From the NCBI RefSeq assembly GCF_025370935.1, contig NC_133473.1:20703193-20767192 (forward strand): a stretch of 64,000 bases of DNA, read 5' to 3'. Below are positions 9,301 through 18,090 of this stretch, in pieces (the first letter of the stretch is position 1; each line of letters starts with the position of its first letter). The translations under genes were made by a program, and so were the position numbers. This DNA is from Choristoneura fumiferana. Lineage: Eukaryota > Arthropoda > Insecta > Lepidoptera > Tortricidae. A model generated the notes under the pieces. It searched no databases. It was given only the letters and a program-made list of their open reading frames with translations, and was not told the DNA's origin.

Positions 9301-10183
9301 TTGCTAACTCCTACTGTGGCAAGGCAGTGCGAAACGAGGAAGATTTTTATAAAACCCTGGTGGCTTAAAATGTACATTGGAGGAAACTGTATGACTTACC
9401 AGGGTGGAATCTTTGTGCTAAGTACTGGGTAATGTCATGTTACAATTTACAATTCCATACATTTTTCAACGAAATCATATTATGATATGTTTTTTTTGGA
9501 GTCTTTTTGTATTTTATTTTTCAACTCCAAATTTGTTACTTTTACGGTCATCCCGTGAAACCTAAAGAAAATACAAACTGAAACATGGATGCACAGAAAC
9601 AACTCAGAAAAAGACACTATCGAACCCAGGTCCTCAGCATTTCGTGCTGCGTGCTATAACCCCTACACCACCACTGGACAGGAGTCTAGACACAAATTTC
9701 TCCCATGCACCACACATTTCAACCTACTTTTTCCTTTACTAGCCACTTAAGCAGCGGCACTAGCGACATCTATGTTTTTAGCCCTCATCGAGAGACGTCA
9801 ACATTCCTTCGGAACTAACCGCTCACCCGGACAAGAGATGTCGCTATTAAGCAATCTGATTGTTTTTTTAAGCAAAAATCATAAATCATAGTGAAATTGA
9901 ATAGGAAAAGTTTCCACCCTGGTACGTGATTCAGTTTCCTCTATTGTATACAAGAGTTTCCTAATTTTTTATTTTCGTGAGTAATGTACGCCCTCTATTT
10001 ACTAGGTGGTAAGAGTTTGGATACCTGAAGGCACGTAAAAGTTGCCAGAGGGCGTGCGCACGAGGCAGGAGGGCTCGAAGTCGCCGAGGTCGGCGGGGTT
10101 GCCGGTGATGCGTCCGTTCAGCCGCGACATGGTCGGGTTGCGCGGGGGCACATCGGGCGGCGGCCGCGCTTCCAGCAAGCAAC
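1..10183 (-). CDS. Ten-m: Teneurin Ten-m (odd Oz), partial: 11 coding exons, both ends outside the window
   Basis: Teneurins are type II transmembrane cell-adhesion proteins that act as dimers and bind partners across synapses and developing epithelia. Coding segments on the minus strand, 5' to 3': 10025-10183, 8696-8992, 6508-8241, 5890-6167, 5568-5784, 5040-5444, 4415-4750, 3887-4094, 2122-2338, 880-1056, 1-396. Every intron is GT...AG and the phases join without a stop for 1,474 codons. Residue numbers below count from the first complete codon of the first exon. Order: cytoplasmic tail, TM at about 131-152, Ser/Thr-rich linker to about 729, conserved pre-EGF region, eight EGF repeats (about 866-1130), Cys-rich region, TTR domain, FN-plug start. 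Assignment to Ten-m rather than Ten-a rests on recalled similarity to Drosophila Ten-m, for example PPDVPPRNPTMSR, ARTFPA, SAVIRGRVVTSLG and LSGHDMSIS. The 5' coding exon(s), promoter and the C-terminal half are not seen. Confidence 0.96.
596..837. repeat. Diverged copy of an interspersed repeat ending GGGGGTTAAAAA, in the intron between exons B and A
   Basis: It matches, with much divergence, the copies at 51614-51840, 52018-52224 and 60725-60977. Shared blocks in order are TAACCAAC, AAAAAGTTG, TTCAAAGTTCAATATCTC, AATCGGTCCA, CAGACAGAC and GGGGGTTAAAAA. No protein is encoded. It lies about 45 bp from exon B, so the intron carries an old insertion. Confidence 0.7.
880..1056 (-). CDS. Ten-m: Ten-m exon B: end of TTR and start of the FN-plug region
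   Basis: Exactly 59 codons (1284-1342), phase 0 at both ends: VVIIDEVIMTTADEK, then CLAHDYDAMKPVVLATWKHG and GACPDKSAILAESQ. Acceptor TTTTTCCAG before 1056; donor CAA|GTAAGC at 878-879. As a symmetric exon it could be skipped without a frameshift, but its sequence is strongly conserved with Drosophila Ten-m. Confidence 0.95.
1057..2121. other. Intron between exons C and B, with one inverted repeat
   Basis: No coding exon recognised. A 21-bp inverted repeat, CTTAAGCTTTGGTTTCCTAG at 1304 and its near-complement ending at 1461, surrounds a second inverted pair built on GAACGTTGTC (about 1378-1390 and 1428-1440). It looks like the remains of a foldback element. Confidence 0.6.
2122..2338 (-). 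CDS. Ten-m: Ten-m exon C: transthyretin-related (TTR) domain
   Basis: Seventy-two complete codons (1212-1283). RSAVIRGRVVTSLGSGLVG, EGFTLTREDGWFDLLVNGG and GAVTLYFGRAPF form the carboxypeptidase-regulatory/TTR-like beta-sandwich that packs under the teneurin propeller. Acceptor TCCACAG before 2338; donor GAG|GTTAGT at 2120-2121, phase 0. The intron upstream (2339-3886) is the second longest in the cluster of mapped exons. Confidence 0.95.
2339..3886. other. Intron between exons D and C
   Basis: AT-rich, 1,548 bp. I see no exon, repeat copy or structured element beyond a short CA run near 3124. Confidence 0.6.
3887..4094 (-). CDS. Ten-m: Ten-m exon D: Cys-rich region into the TTR domain
   Basis: Sixty-eight complete codons (1143-1210): DGLVDCEDPECC, CKGSQLCVS, then ILLRKQPPAITASFFERMKF and SLQNYAKQETFNE. 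These are among the best conserved teneurin motifs. Acceptor TTCCAG before 4094; donor GAAAG|GTGAGG at 3885-3886. The last two bases (AG) join the C of the next exon to make Ser (NESRSAV), which confirms the junction. Confidence 0.96.
4415..4750 (-). CDS. Ten-m: Ten-m exon E: EGF repeats 6 to 8 and start of the Cys-rich region
   Basis: 111 complete codons (1031-1141). EGF6 (CDLDCGPHGRC), EGF7 (CDTRCSDHGQCKNGTC) and EGF8 (CPRGCAGHGQC to DGWDGPDC) each have six cysteines. It ends VCDDSKDNDK, the start of the Cys-rich/Ca-binding-like segment. The acceptor is TTTCAG|AG; taking the acceptor two bases downstream would break the frame, so the first AG is used. Donor AAAG|GTAAGA at 4413-4414. Confidence 0.96.
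5040..5444 (-). CDS. Ten-m: Ten-m exon F: EGF repeats 2 to 5
   Basis: 134 complete codons (896-1029). EGF2 (CPVLCSQRGEYINGECQC) has Tyr where the third cysteine would be. EGF3 (CEVPDCNGHGHC) and EGF4 (CPHPTCSGHGFC) are complete. EGF5 (CLPDCSGHGNFDVDTQTC) has Phe at the third cysteine position. Five-cysteine EGF2 and EGF5 are the established teneurin dimerisation signature: the unpaired cysteines form disulfides between two subunits. Acceptor TTGTCAG before 5444; donor AAAG|GTAATT at 5038-5039. The preceding intron is 123 bp. Confidence 0.96.
5568..5784 (-). CDS. Ten-m: Ten-m exon G: end of the pre-EGF region and EGF repeat 1
   Basis: Seventy-two complete codons (823-894). THYMEQGHWFLSLYNDDGD and FIAAVAEDM are close to Drosophila Ten-m (MEPGHWFVSLYNDDGD; FYAAVAEDM). 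EGF1 runs from CPNGCSGKGEC to CQCQPGFGGDDC with the full six cysteines. Acceptor TTCCAG before 5784, donor GAGA|GTAAGT at 5566-5567. The intron before this exon (5785-5889) is only 105 bp. Confidence 0.95.
5890..6167 (-). CDS. Ten-m: Ten-m exon H: conserved pre-EGF extracellular region
   Basis: Ninety-two complete codons (731-822) starting ARTFPAQSFPPDGTTFKQI, nearly the same as Drosophila Ten-m. Further conserved blocks are SYWNMQFYQSEASYVKFDY and RGASIGVYARRNALPTHTQY, which point to a folded, beta-rich region between linker and EGF repeats. The acceptor is TTCTAG before 6167; the donor is CAT|GTAAGT at 5888-5889, phase 0. The first codon is split with exon I (G|GT), which fixes both splice sites. 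Confidence 0.95.
6508..8241 (-). CDS. Ten-m: Ten-m exon I: giant Ser/Thr-rich extracellular linker with a furin-type site
   Basis: 577 complete codons (residues 153-729) in one 1,734-nt exon. The start, SYFVTSYHNASPCSVVVGES, resembles the juxtamembrane part of Drosophila Ten-m (PPCSVLVGNEASEV). Residues 203-208 read KRARRS (8072-8089), matching the furin consensus R-X-K/R-R about 55 residues outside the membrane. The body is dominated by Thr, Ser, Val, Pro and Glu, with many TTT/STT runs and several N-X-S/T sequons, a mucin-like composition suggesting heavy O-glycosylation. Near the C-terminal end is a cysteine cluster CECSCPVC (610-617) followed by acidic EDFYDDYYDK (624-633, possible tyrosine sulfation), then CVCPK. 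The donor is GAAG|GTGAGG at 6506-6507. From memory this linker is much longer than in Drosophila. An internal donor at 8090-8091 has the same phase. Confidence 0.92.
8696..8992 (-). CDS. Ten-m: Ten-m exon J: rest of the cytoplasmic tail and the transmembrane helix
   Basis: Ninety-eight complete codons. It begins DIQKNPSMDYKSNSSCSS, similar to the IDFKSGSACS stretch of Drosophila Ten-m, continues through a basic, proline-containing segment, and ends with the membrane helix: the last 20 residues (132-151), TAVVFIVLFVLLLAIASYTS, are almost entirely hydrophobic and follow a basic Cys-containing flank (RKGLSSRCSWKC). Positive charge before the helix fits a cytoplasmic N-terminus, that is type II topology. 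The acceptor is TTCCAG before 8992 and the donor is TCAG|GTAATT at 8694-8695. The in-frame Met of MDYKSN could serve as an internal start for a short-tail isoform, but nothing in the sequence proves it. Confidence 0.94.
9380..9941. mobile_element. Composite element with about 35-bp terminal inverted repeats and an internal tRNA-like block, in the intron between exons K and J
   Basis: The left arm 9380-9413 begins GAGGAAACTG and contains ACCAGGGTGGAA; the right arm 9906-9941 is its imperfect complement ending CAGTTTCCTC. Between them, on the minus strand, is a tRNA-like head (about 9617-9680) with A-box-like GGTGGTGTAGGGG and B-box-like GGGTTCGATAG, plus GC-richer sequence at 9720-9890. A lone arm of the same type lies at 42228-42266. 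Either a TIR element took up a SINE-like block, or two insertions are nested. Confidence 0.65.
10025..10183 (-). CDS. Ten-m: Ten-m exon K: cytoplasmic N-terminal segment
   Basis: Encodes 52 complete codons plus split codons at both ends. The peptide holds a proline-rich stretch PPPDVPPRNPTMSRLNGR, then DFEPSCLVRTPSGNFYVPSG, both strongly reminiscent of the Drosophila Ten-m cytoplasmic domain. In teneurins this domain contacts the cytoskeleton, and the proline-rich part is a candidate SH3 ligand. The acceptor is a pyrimidine-containing tract ending GCCCGCAG before 10183; the donor is TCAG|GTATCC at 10023-10024. The exon starts two bases into a codon, so at least one more coding exon exists upstream. 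High GC compared with the surrounding intron. Confidence 0.93.
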
Positions 10184-10674
10184 CTGCGGGCAACCGGAGA
10201 ATAATTTTAATCTAACATCTAGTAGCATGGTGAACGGTTGTGCTGTTGATGAGCTCTGGTTGAGTTCGAAATGCGTCAGTGTAGTGTGGTGGTGGGTTTG
10301 AGATTTGTGTGTGTTCTTACAGTGTGGAGGTGGAAGAACTGCTGAACACATATTTCTTGCATAAACGTAGCTACTAATAAGGTCGCGGCTGAGCAAAGTA
10401 ATTGTTTCAGTTCATTATAAGATAGGCTTTACTTGCTTTACCCTCGGCTGCGCACGCGTAAACCATTCGATAAAGTAGTTTAATAGAAATTCTGGGTTAA
10501 AAACAAAACTAAGAATTTCCAAAAATTACGTCGTGGTCTTTATTATGGCTGCATAACATCCGTTCCAAATTTAATGTGTGTAATCTTAGTGATGGAAAAT
10601 TCAGACTTTTATCTAGATCCATCAATATCAAGTTTAGGTATCTATGGAGATTATGGTATGGTATGGGATTTAGT
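10184..10674. other. Intron sequence upstream of exon K, no gene seen
   Basis: Ordinary AT-rich intron DNA. I could not find the preceding Ten-m coding exon here. Confidence 0.5.
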
Positions 10675-10790
10675 ATCGACCAAATTTCATCCAAATTCGT
10701 TCAGCTAATTTAGCATGAAGGAATAACAAAGATACGCACGCACGCACCCACATAAAAACTTTTACATTTACCTATAATATTATATTGGCA
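10675..10790 (-). mobile_element. Helitron-like fragment
   Basis: The run ATCCAAATTCGTTCAGC, then GAAGGAATAACAAAGATACG, an ACGC-rich microsatellite, and CCTATAATATTATA matches, in reverse, the widespread lepidopteran element whose other end reads ATAATATTATAAA (see 49220 and 56585). Degenerate and non-coding. Confidence 0.6.
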
Positions 10791-10974
10791 ATAGAGAGCG
10801 CTGCTAACCATTTTAACATTAGGTTCCCAAGTAACTTTTTAAACAGGACTTTTACTTTTACACACGGGAAGAGATGAGTCCGTCCTTTTCTAAAACCAGT
10901 TTCGGCACGGACTAGAAAGAGACATTGTAGGCACCTAAATACGTTTTAGCTGGCGCGTTATACTTTTAACCAAA

Positions 10975-11117
10975 TCAGCAGGGCTACTAGGAAATTCGAA
11001 AATCGAAGTTCGTATCGTACCTTCCCTCTCATTCTAAGCACATAACTATCGTATTAAATAACTTAAGCGTCAGCTTCAGCAACTTCGATTTTCAAATTTC
11101 GTAGTAGCTCTGGTGTT
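10975..11117. mobile_element. Foldback MITE, family 1, copy 1
   Basis: Inverted ends: GAAATTCGAAAATCGAAGTT on the left and AACTTCGATTTTCAAATTTC on the right, flanked by GGCTACTAG / GTAGTAGCTC. The middle has CCTTCCCTCTCATTCTAAG. Related copies lie at 15104-15233 and 49862-50265. Confidence 0.8.
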
Positions 11118-11120
11118 CTA

Positions 11121-11651
11121 AAAATGCCCTGACACCCTGAAGCGTAACTAGAAAATCACAATTTACTTGAAGAAAGTTTAAAGATACTAAACGGAACGAA
11201 GTCCTGTAATAGCTCCGGGCTCGAAACTAAACTTCAGCAATATTCCGATCGACTTTCAAAGTTTTCCTAATGAAAATGTTATTATTACACGAAAACAACA
11301 ATTTAAAAGGTTGATTAGAGATGCTTATTCCGGTCTGATCCTCTAAATTTCCTTTTATAGTATTTTTATTGATGATGCTAAGTGTAATTTAACTCAAACC
11401 TATTCCGAACAGGTGGCCCTAGGAACCTAGGTGGTTGATTGTTACGATTGTCACAAAGGATTAGGCAACTAAATACCTATGGTAGCCACTATGGACCCCG
11501 TGCGACAATAATCCTTCTCTTGTATGTAATTCTTCGTTCGACTTTATGACTTCTCTCTTTAAGCGCTATCTTTGCAAGTGCCACAGAGATTATCAGAAAA
11601 CGACTCTATCATACCTGTGGGATCCATTTGGAATAGCAAAGGCAATTGATC
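11121..11651. other. No feature recognised
   Basis: No coding or repeat signal beyond a short CCTAGGAACCTAGG palindrome near 11417. Confidence 0.45.
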
Positions 11652-12126
11652 TGTCGGCGGCTGATCGTAAAATCCGCCCGATCACGAAATTCCTAGGCAT
11701 ATCGTGAAATGGCGCTATTTCATGATATGCCTAAAAGTTGACCAGGCATATATCACGATGTGCCTGACAAACAATATTGCAGATCGATGAGAGCAACGCA
11801 TTCGTCGATATTCCTAGCTCTATATACCGGGCACATCGTGATATGCTAAAAAAAATTAGGTACGACGAGCGAAGCGAGTAGTGGTTAGTATGAATTATGA
11901 CGAGCGTGCCGCGGCAGCGGCCGGCGAAGTGCCAGAACCGATATGACGGCGTTTTATGATATGCCTAGGAATTTCATGATCTGCCTAAACGTCACTAGGC
12001 AAATCGCTAAACGGTGAGTTTTGAACGATGTGGCGGATGTCCCTTAGCCAATTCATGAAATGGCGCCATTTCACGATATGCCTAGGAATTTCGTGATCTG
12101 GTGGATTTTACGATCGGCCGCCGATT
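11652..12126 (+). mobile_element. Foldback MITE, family 2, copy 1, flanked by GATC duplication
   Basis: The left end TGTCGGCGGCTGATCGTAAA and right end TACGATCGGCCGCCGATT are inverted repeats. The flanks are GATC at 11648-11651 and 12127-12130. Inside are several palindromic modules of the type AGGCATATCGTGAAATGGCG followed by its complement. No transposase. Same family at 39683-40286 and, with the body inverted, 52751-53187. Confidence 0.88.
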
Positions 12127-12541
12127 GATCGTACTGGAATAAGCATATTGTAAAAATCACGCGGTATCGTTTAAGGGGTCAGGAAATAAGTCAAGGTCGC
12201 CGTGTGGGTGTCTGTTGAATACTTTCAACTCGAACCAGTCTCAGGCAAAGGCCAACAGCGTCCAAAGAAGCCCGGAATATTCAAGCTAACTTCTAACAGA
12301 ACACGTTCGTTGGCAGACCTCAACAACGCTCATTTGTTATTTTAAAAGCCTTAACAAAATTAATCAGCTCGCAGATCGGCACAAAAGCGACCATTAGAAG
12401 CAGGGAAAGATTCAATTAGTTCCATCCACGGAAATTTACAAGTTGAAATTCAATTAAGAGCGAATATTGTTCCTGGTAATGGCTCATAAACAAATAGCAC
12501 GGCTCTCCGCTCGCGCCTGAGCCGGCGGCCCGTGCGCGGAC

Positions 12542-12558
12542 ATGCAAATGGATCAAAG
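12542..12558 (+). promoter_or_regulatory. Adjacent POU octamer and TCF/Pangolin-type site
   Basis: ATGCAAAT (12542-12549) is a perfect POU octamer, followed two bases later by ATCAAAG (12552-12558), a TCF/LEF core. Single short matches like this arise by chance; the close pairing inside a repeat-poor block is the only reason to list it. Confidence 0.3.
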
Positions 12559-15103
12559 ATCGCGTGTTTCGGTAGTTCGTTATAAAGGAAATATATTAGT
12601 TCAACAGCCATTCCTCAAACCGCGGGGAGCGGAGGCCTCTCCCATCGCTAATATAAGCTAATGGAAAATCGAAGTATTATCTGTCCTCCCCCCGCCCGGC
12701 CCGCCACGCCGCAAACCCAACTTTTGATCCTCGACAAATTTTAAAGATTCCTTCAAGCGTTAATTAATTTATTGTAGCTGATGTAGCCGCAAGAAAACTC
12801 AATTAATTTTAAAAGGGTTTTTGTGTTGTTTTTTTCTCGATCTCGCCCCTACGTTTCGTTGCCGAAAAGAAAATGGCGGAGTTCTCGATATTATCGCCGG
12901 CGCTTTGTGGCCGCGGCTTTGAGACGATTCGCTTGCTAGTAATTAGAAGTTAAATAATTTCAGAGCGCCCTAATGAAAAACGCCTTCGCTGCTGCGATCA
13001 AATACAATGTAATGATCATTAAAGATGCCCACACAGTTTCTCGCGCGTTCAGGGAGACGAGTCCGGTTGTAATTTAATATTTGATTTGCATAAGGGCTTT
13101 TAACATGAGTTGAAGAGGGCAATTTGTCGGCTCGGATAAATTCGGAGAGCGGCCCGGCCCGCGCCGCAGCCAATGAAAAACTAAATCACCAGATCCCTCA
13201 CCTAATTTAGGAGGACAAGTATAGTCATTAATACACACGTCACTCCTGGTGCTACTACAAAATGTGGCCCATTTATATCCCGTCTCGGGGCTTGGGAATT
13301 ATGGTAATCGGGCGAGTCGTGTCTTTTGTCTGTAATGGTGGGTAATTACAGAGGCACCTCCGGGGGACACTTCGTCTCGCGGAGGGGGCCCTAGGGCGAG
13401 AGAATTCGACACTCGTTACGTGAATCGTCTCAACTTTAAAAAGGGAACGCGATTTTGAACGCCGCCCTGGGATTCGTCGCTTACTGATGCAAACTCCTTT
13501 TTTTCTGTTCTACTTTTTCCTAAAATTGGCTTTTGCGGATCGGTCGGAGTTCCACGTGCCTTTTCGGGGTTTGTTTGCGTAACGAAAATACTGTTTTACA
13601 ACGCGGACTTTTCAGTTTGGAAGCTCGATTTTACAGCCCATATTATTTATGGTCCCGGCGGCTCTATGCATAAAGCAATCACACAGGCACCAATATCCAT
13701 ATTCCGAGTCGTTTGTTTTTATGCGTTTTTCAAGCCATCTGGCATCGCTGCGTTTTCCGTCTAGAAACCGCCGCAGAAAAGCAAAGCTCGCTTACTTATT
13801 GGAAGATAAAGGGGGTGTGTTTCGGCTCATTTGCGGCCGAGCTCGCCCCGATCAAACGTGATTTCTTATTGGTAAAGGAAAGGAAGCAGACGGCAGTCGT
13901 AATAGAGAAACTGCGGTTCACCCGAGCGAACTGCGCACAAAGGAGCGAGTTCTTTATTTACGCTTTTAATAAGATTAATATCGGGTGCGGGTGTGCTGTG
14001 ACTTCTGGCGAGACGTTTTGGGCACGAACTGTCAAAGATATATCTCTCTCCAGGTAGTTTCATAAGTCGGGACGTTGATGTATGAGTGGCGGCGTGGCGC
14101 GCTGACGGCGGCGCGGCCAATCTCGCGAGACAAGCCGCGACGCGTGCTCACAATCTTAAACTCGTTACGGGATACATTCCCGAAGCAATTTTGAATTTAC
14201 CCCTCGATTTCGGGATTGACTACACTATGGACTTAAAAAGACGCAGCGCCGCTTTCGGATGTTTCGCTCAGAGTATCGATCTGGTTGCCCAAAAGGCGAG
14301 GTTCAATTGAATTTGTAAGATTAGCATGTCAGCAGAAAAGGCCTCGCAATTTTACTTTGAAAGTCCCCCGCTCTGAGAATTTGTGTTAGAATGCTAAAAC
14401 TGGCGATTCAGCTGCGTAAAAAGGTTCTTATCGGTGTATTTGTCGTGCAGCCGTTAAGTAAGTCATCGGAGCGAGCGGCATGAATACACTGGGAATCAGA
14501 AGCGTTGCCGCAAAAACACTTAACGCGTACGTACCGCCGCAAACCGATTCCCCAATTTCAATTTTAAATTTAGCGCCGAAGTTGGCCTGGCGCTCCGTAC
14601 AATATTTATATGAGAGCTGCACCGCGATTTATAGTTAGGAAACAATCGGAAACTTGGTCCGGCGTCGTCGTGACTTCGTTTTAATTAGTACCCATTCATC
14701 GCGGAACAATCGAGTCCTCGAACAAATCCATTATCGAGAACTTTTCGATAGTCGAAAGAGGTGTATTCAAAGTTTTCGATTGGAAGGGGATCGGACGGAT
14801 GGGCTTTTGTGGACCCGCGCTGTCGCTGCCCGGTGCCCTGCACTCACTACTGCTGCTTTTATCAGAACCGGCACCACCGACGGGCTACATCCACATTCAC
14901 GTTTTTCGATGATACCGACTATTCCTTTTTATTTACATCAGTTTTGTTTAACAAAGAGTGTCGATATACTTTGTTTATATAGCACACTTTTAGTAGTTAG
15001 GTTTACCTATTCGTTTCAGCTAAATGTATTTTGATTGATACGGAAATAGTTTCTTCAATTACTAATGGAAACTCCTGACTGTAATGGACTATTTCCAGTT
15101 GCA

Positions 15104-15233
15104 CAGAGGGCCTACTCCAAAGTTTGAAAATCGAAGTTCGTATCGTGCCGTCCCTCTGACGCTAATATTATTTAATAGGAGAGTGAGAGGGATGGTGGGT
15201 GGTGGTATTTTCGAATTTCGGAGTACCCCCGCA
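15104..15233. mobile_element. Foldback MITE, family 1, copy 2
   Basis: GGCCTACTCC and TTTGAAAATCGAAGTTCGTA lead into TCGTGCCGTCCCTCTGACG, with the opposite arm reading GAGAGTGAGAGGGATGG and TATTTTCGAATTTCGGAGTA. Same arms as 10975-11117. Confidence 0.75.
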
Positions 15234-17844
15234 GTTCTTTTTTCGTACTGCGGACATGTGGGGTTTTTTTCTAGTAGTTCCTACTTTTTACCGCGTGTAT
15301 GAATTACTGGGAATGTCATCAGTGGTAATTTTTTCCCATCTGTCCGCATTACGAATTAAGGGAGAACAAACTGGTAATAGCCCCATCGTAGTTTATACGA
15401 CATTCCTAAAATCAAAAGGCCATCATGACAGCGTTTACATCGTCAGTAACGACATTAATCGGCTTCCGTTGATGATTAAGGATCGACAATCATTAGCGCG
15501 GCCCGTTACTAAGCTAGTTTATTATAATTTCCCTTACATTTCCGATCTCGGAACATTTAAAAGGCATTATCGAAAAATTGGGAGGCATTAACGAGACGGG
15601 GCCACTGTCTCCGAGCCCTAATGACGTTACGCGAGGCCCTTAATCGGTACCTCACGATTCGGGTTCCGTCCTTCATTATTCCGTTTTGTTAATGCGCTTT
15701 GAAGTCATTCCAACTAAAAATATTCAATTAACACCCGCGGTGATCAACACAGCTTCCATTTGTACGAGATTTTTCATTAAAATTTCACTTTCCACCCAAC
15801 GGAACGCAGTAATAAATTACTAGGCGCGCTATGTGTAAAATTGGGTTTTTTCATCTGGCAACAAAATTAATGGAAGCCGAAGGAAACTACATTTTACTTG
15901 AGCCGGAAATATTTGTTCAACAGACGAAAAGGCAGGTCGGAGGCAACTCGCATTTCCTATATCACAGGAACTCGAAGTTTCAGCGGCGATCGACCGAGTG
16001 TCCGACGTAGTCTGGTCTTTAATTAAATAGCTCCGCTTAGCCCAGTATTGGGCCAGGCGGATGTAAATATATATAGCGCGGCAATGTATCATGTCAAGAC
16101 GCCTGCCTGCCACACTGATAAGATTACCAGACAAAGGAAGTCCACCCATATCACTACCACCACGACCGCTAAATGCGGACCTTCATTTACTACCCCCGGA
16201 GAGCACAAAGCCATTCTGGCTGTTAATCCCTAAACAATAGAGCAGAGATTCCCACGTGCGGCCATTATTAGCGTCCCGACGTCAACGTCTGCTTCGTTAA
16301 AGGACACTCAGCTTTATTTATGTTGACATACTGGCAGTGTTACCTTATTTGTTGTCGCGGCGGCCGCCGCGGTTAGACCGTTTGCGTTTTAAAATAGAGT
16401 CGACATTGTCGTGTCAGGTCGCAGGCCGCGTGCCGCCGGTTAAGGGACTGTCGACTTTTTTGCGCGGGGGTTGAGGGTTGTTTTTTACGGGTGATCCCTC
16501 GTCGGAGTAGTTAGTTGGGTGGTTTCCGGAGCTCGATAAGGAGGTTGCCTAAGTCGGTCCGTCACGCGAGCTGTCCACTAATTTATGGCGCGCTGATTGC
16601 CGATATCAAGCCTCAGGCCGCTACCCTTGCCCGAAGCCACTCCGAACCTTTTTATACTCCGTTATGTTAATGTCTCGTCTAGGAAAACATCCGAGCGAAC
16701 TTACACCAACTGAAATACATAACAGTTGGGCTACTTTATGCTAATTCGAATGGAACATTAGAAATTGTAATCTGTCCTATCTACGGCAGTATAAAGTGTC
16801 TTTTGTAGCTGTTGCTGGTGGAAGCATTTTAACTAGATTTATTGTCCATTTCTTCGTGTTTTTAAGGAAGTCGGAGACATGAAACCGCGTAGTTAAACCT
16901 CGGCCATTTCATGTTAGTGTAACGTAAACGTGGCACGAGTTGATTTGCGTGTTTGCGTTTGAGTAGCTGAGCTTCTACAGGTAGGTACCTAATGCGCTTG
17001 GGAAGGAACGTGTGCGGCGCAGCAGCTGATGGTTCAGCGAGTAGCTCGTTAAAGCCAGCGCGTGCTGTTCATTACCGACTACTACTAAATAGAGAAAAAC
17101 GTTTTGGCTCGCGTTACCGGTAACCGAATATCCTCACGATCCCGACATCTGCTAATGGCCGAAACAATGCTGAGGTGCACCATTAATCTCACTATCTCAT
17201 TGTACATATTTCTTTGTCTAAATCCATTAAATTAATTACAGCCATTTGGGGCGCCGACTCCGTATTTATTAGGCTCGTTATCATTCATTGAATCTTCCGA
17301 TAGACGAGTACTAGAGTCGTGGATTGGTGATAGATGCCCGACTTACACGTAAATGGGGGTCCAAATTAGCTGTCTGCGGAAGAATGCAGTTGGCTGCGTG
17401 ACTGATACGTCAGGATTTGAAGGGGAGCTCCGTGATTCATCGGTGTCATCGGCTCGAGGATTGGGAAATTCCTCGGATGTGGAGGACAGGGCTGTGCGTC
17501 TCGATTGCAGGTAATACAGGGCTTAGTTAGAGTAATTAACGCGAGCAGTAAGTGGCCCGCCGCAGATGCGGTCGATGACTTTGATGTGCGCGGCACTAAT
17601 TGGTATTATGTCGTAACCTTATGTAACACGACGTCAGGATAGCGACCTAAATTTACATACCACGTAAAATATAATTAAGTCGAGTTACAACAAATCGTCA
17701 AGCAGAACATCTAACTAATACACGTAGAATTCAAGCACACGCTCGCGCCTGAATAACAAACAAAAGATAACCTGGAAGTATCTATTTAACAGTTCTGGCA
17801 CGATTGTTACTTACCTATAACAGTTTTAAATTGTACGCACCGAC

Positions 17845-18090
17845 GACCGGATGGCCAAGTGCTTAGAGAACCTGACTACGAAGCTTGAGGTTCCGGGTTC
17901 GATTCCCGGCCGGGTCAGATATTTGTATGAATAATACGAATGTTTGTTCTCGGGTCTTGGACGTTCAATATGTATTTATCTACATAAATATGTTTATACG
18001 TTGCCTAGTATCCATAGTACAAGCTTTGCTTAGTTTGGGACTAGGTCAATTGGTGTGAAGTGTCCCATGATATTCATTAATTAATTAATT
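17845..18090 (+). mobile_element. tRNA-derived SINE, family B, copy 1
   Basis: The tRNA-like head has TGGCCAAGTGCTTAGAG (A box) and GGTTCGATTCC (B box), then the body AATACGAATGTTTGTTCTCG and GGGACTAGGTCAATTGGTGT, ending in ATTAATTAATTAAT. The acceptor stem does not pair fully, so this is not a functional tRNA. Other copies: 19589-19850 and fragments at 40162-40241 and 46757-46862. Confidence 0.88.

Larger units (their letters stand above)
12131..17844. other. 5.7-kb repeat-poor intron block, candidate conserved regulatory DNA
   Basis: Except for a family-1 MITE copy at 15104-15233, I recognise no transposon copy, in contrast to nearby intervals. No open frame resembles a known protein; the longest frames (114-130 codons near 13.7-15.6 kb) have no domain or splice context. 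It contains many TAATTA-type cores, an ATGCAAAT octamer next to ATCAAAG (12542-12558), and a CG-rich palindrome CGCGGCGGCCGCCGCG near 16355. Regulatory function is inference; cross-species conservation would decide it. Confidence 0.45.

Noticed and set aside
13649..15591. Series of overlapping frames of 114 to 130 codons on the plus strand
   Set aside because: No protein family resemblance. Part of the set overlaps a MITE (15104-15233), and in-frame continuity between them is lacking.
17845..17915. tRNA-like sequence with good A and B boxes
   Set aside because: The acceptor stem does not pair over seven bases and the sequence runs directly into a SINE body that recurs elsewhere in the window. 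It is a SINE head, not a tRNA gene. The same applies to the heads at 26045-26111, 31416-31490, 49130-49203 and 49877-49950.
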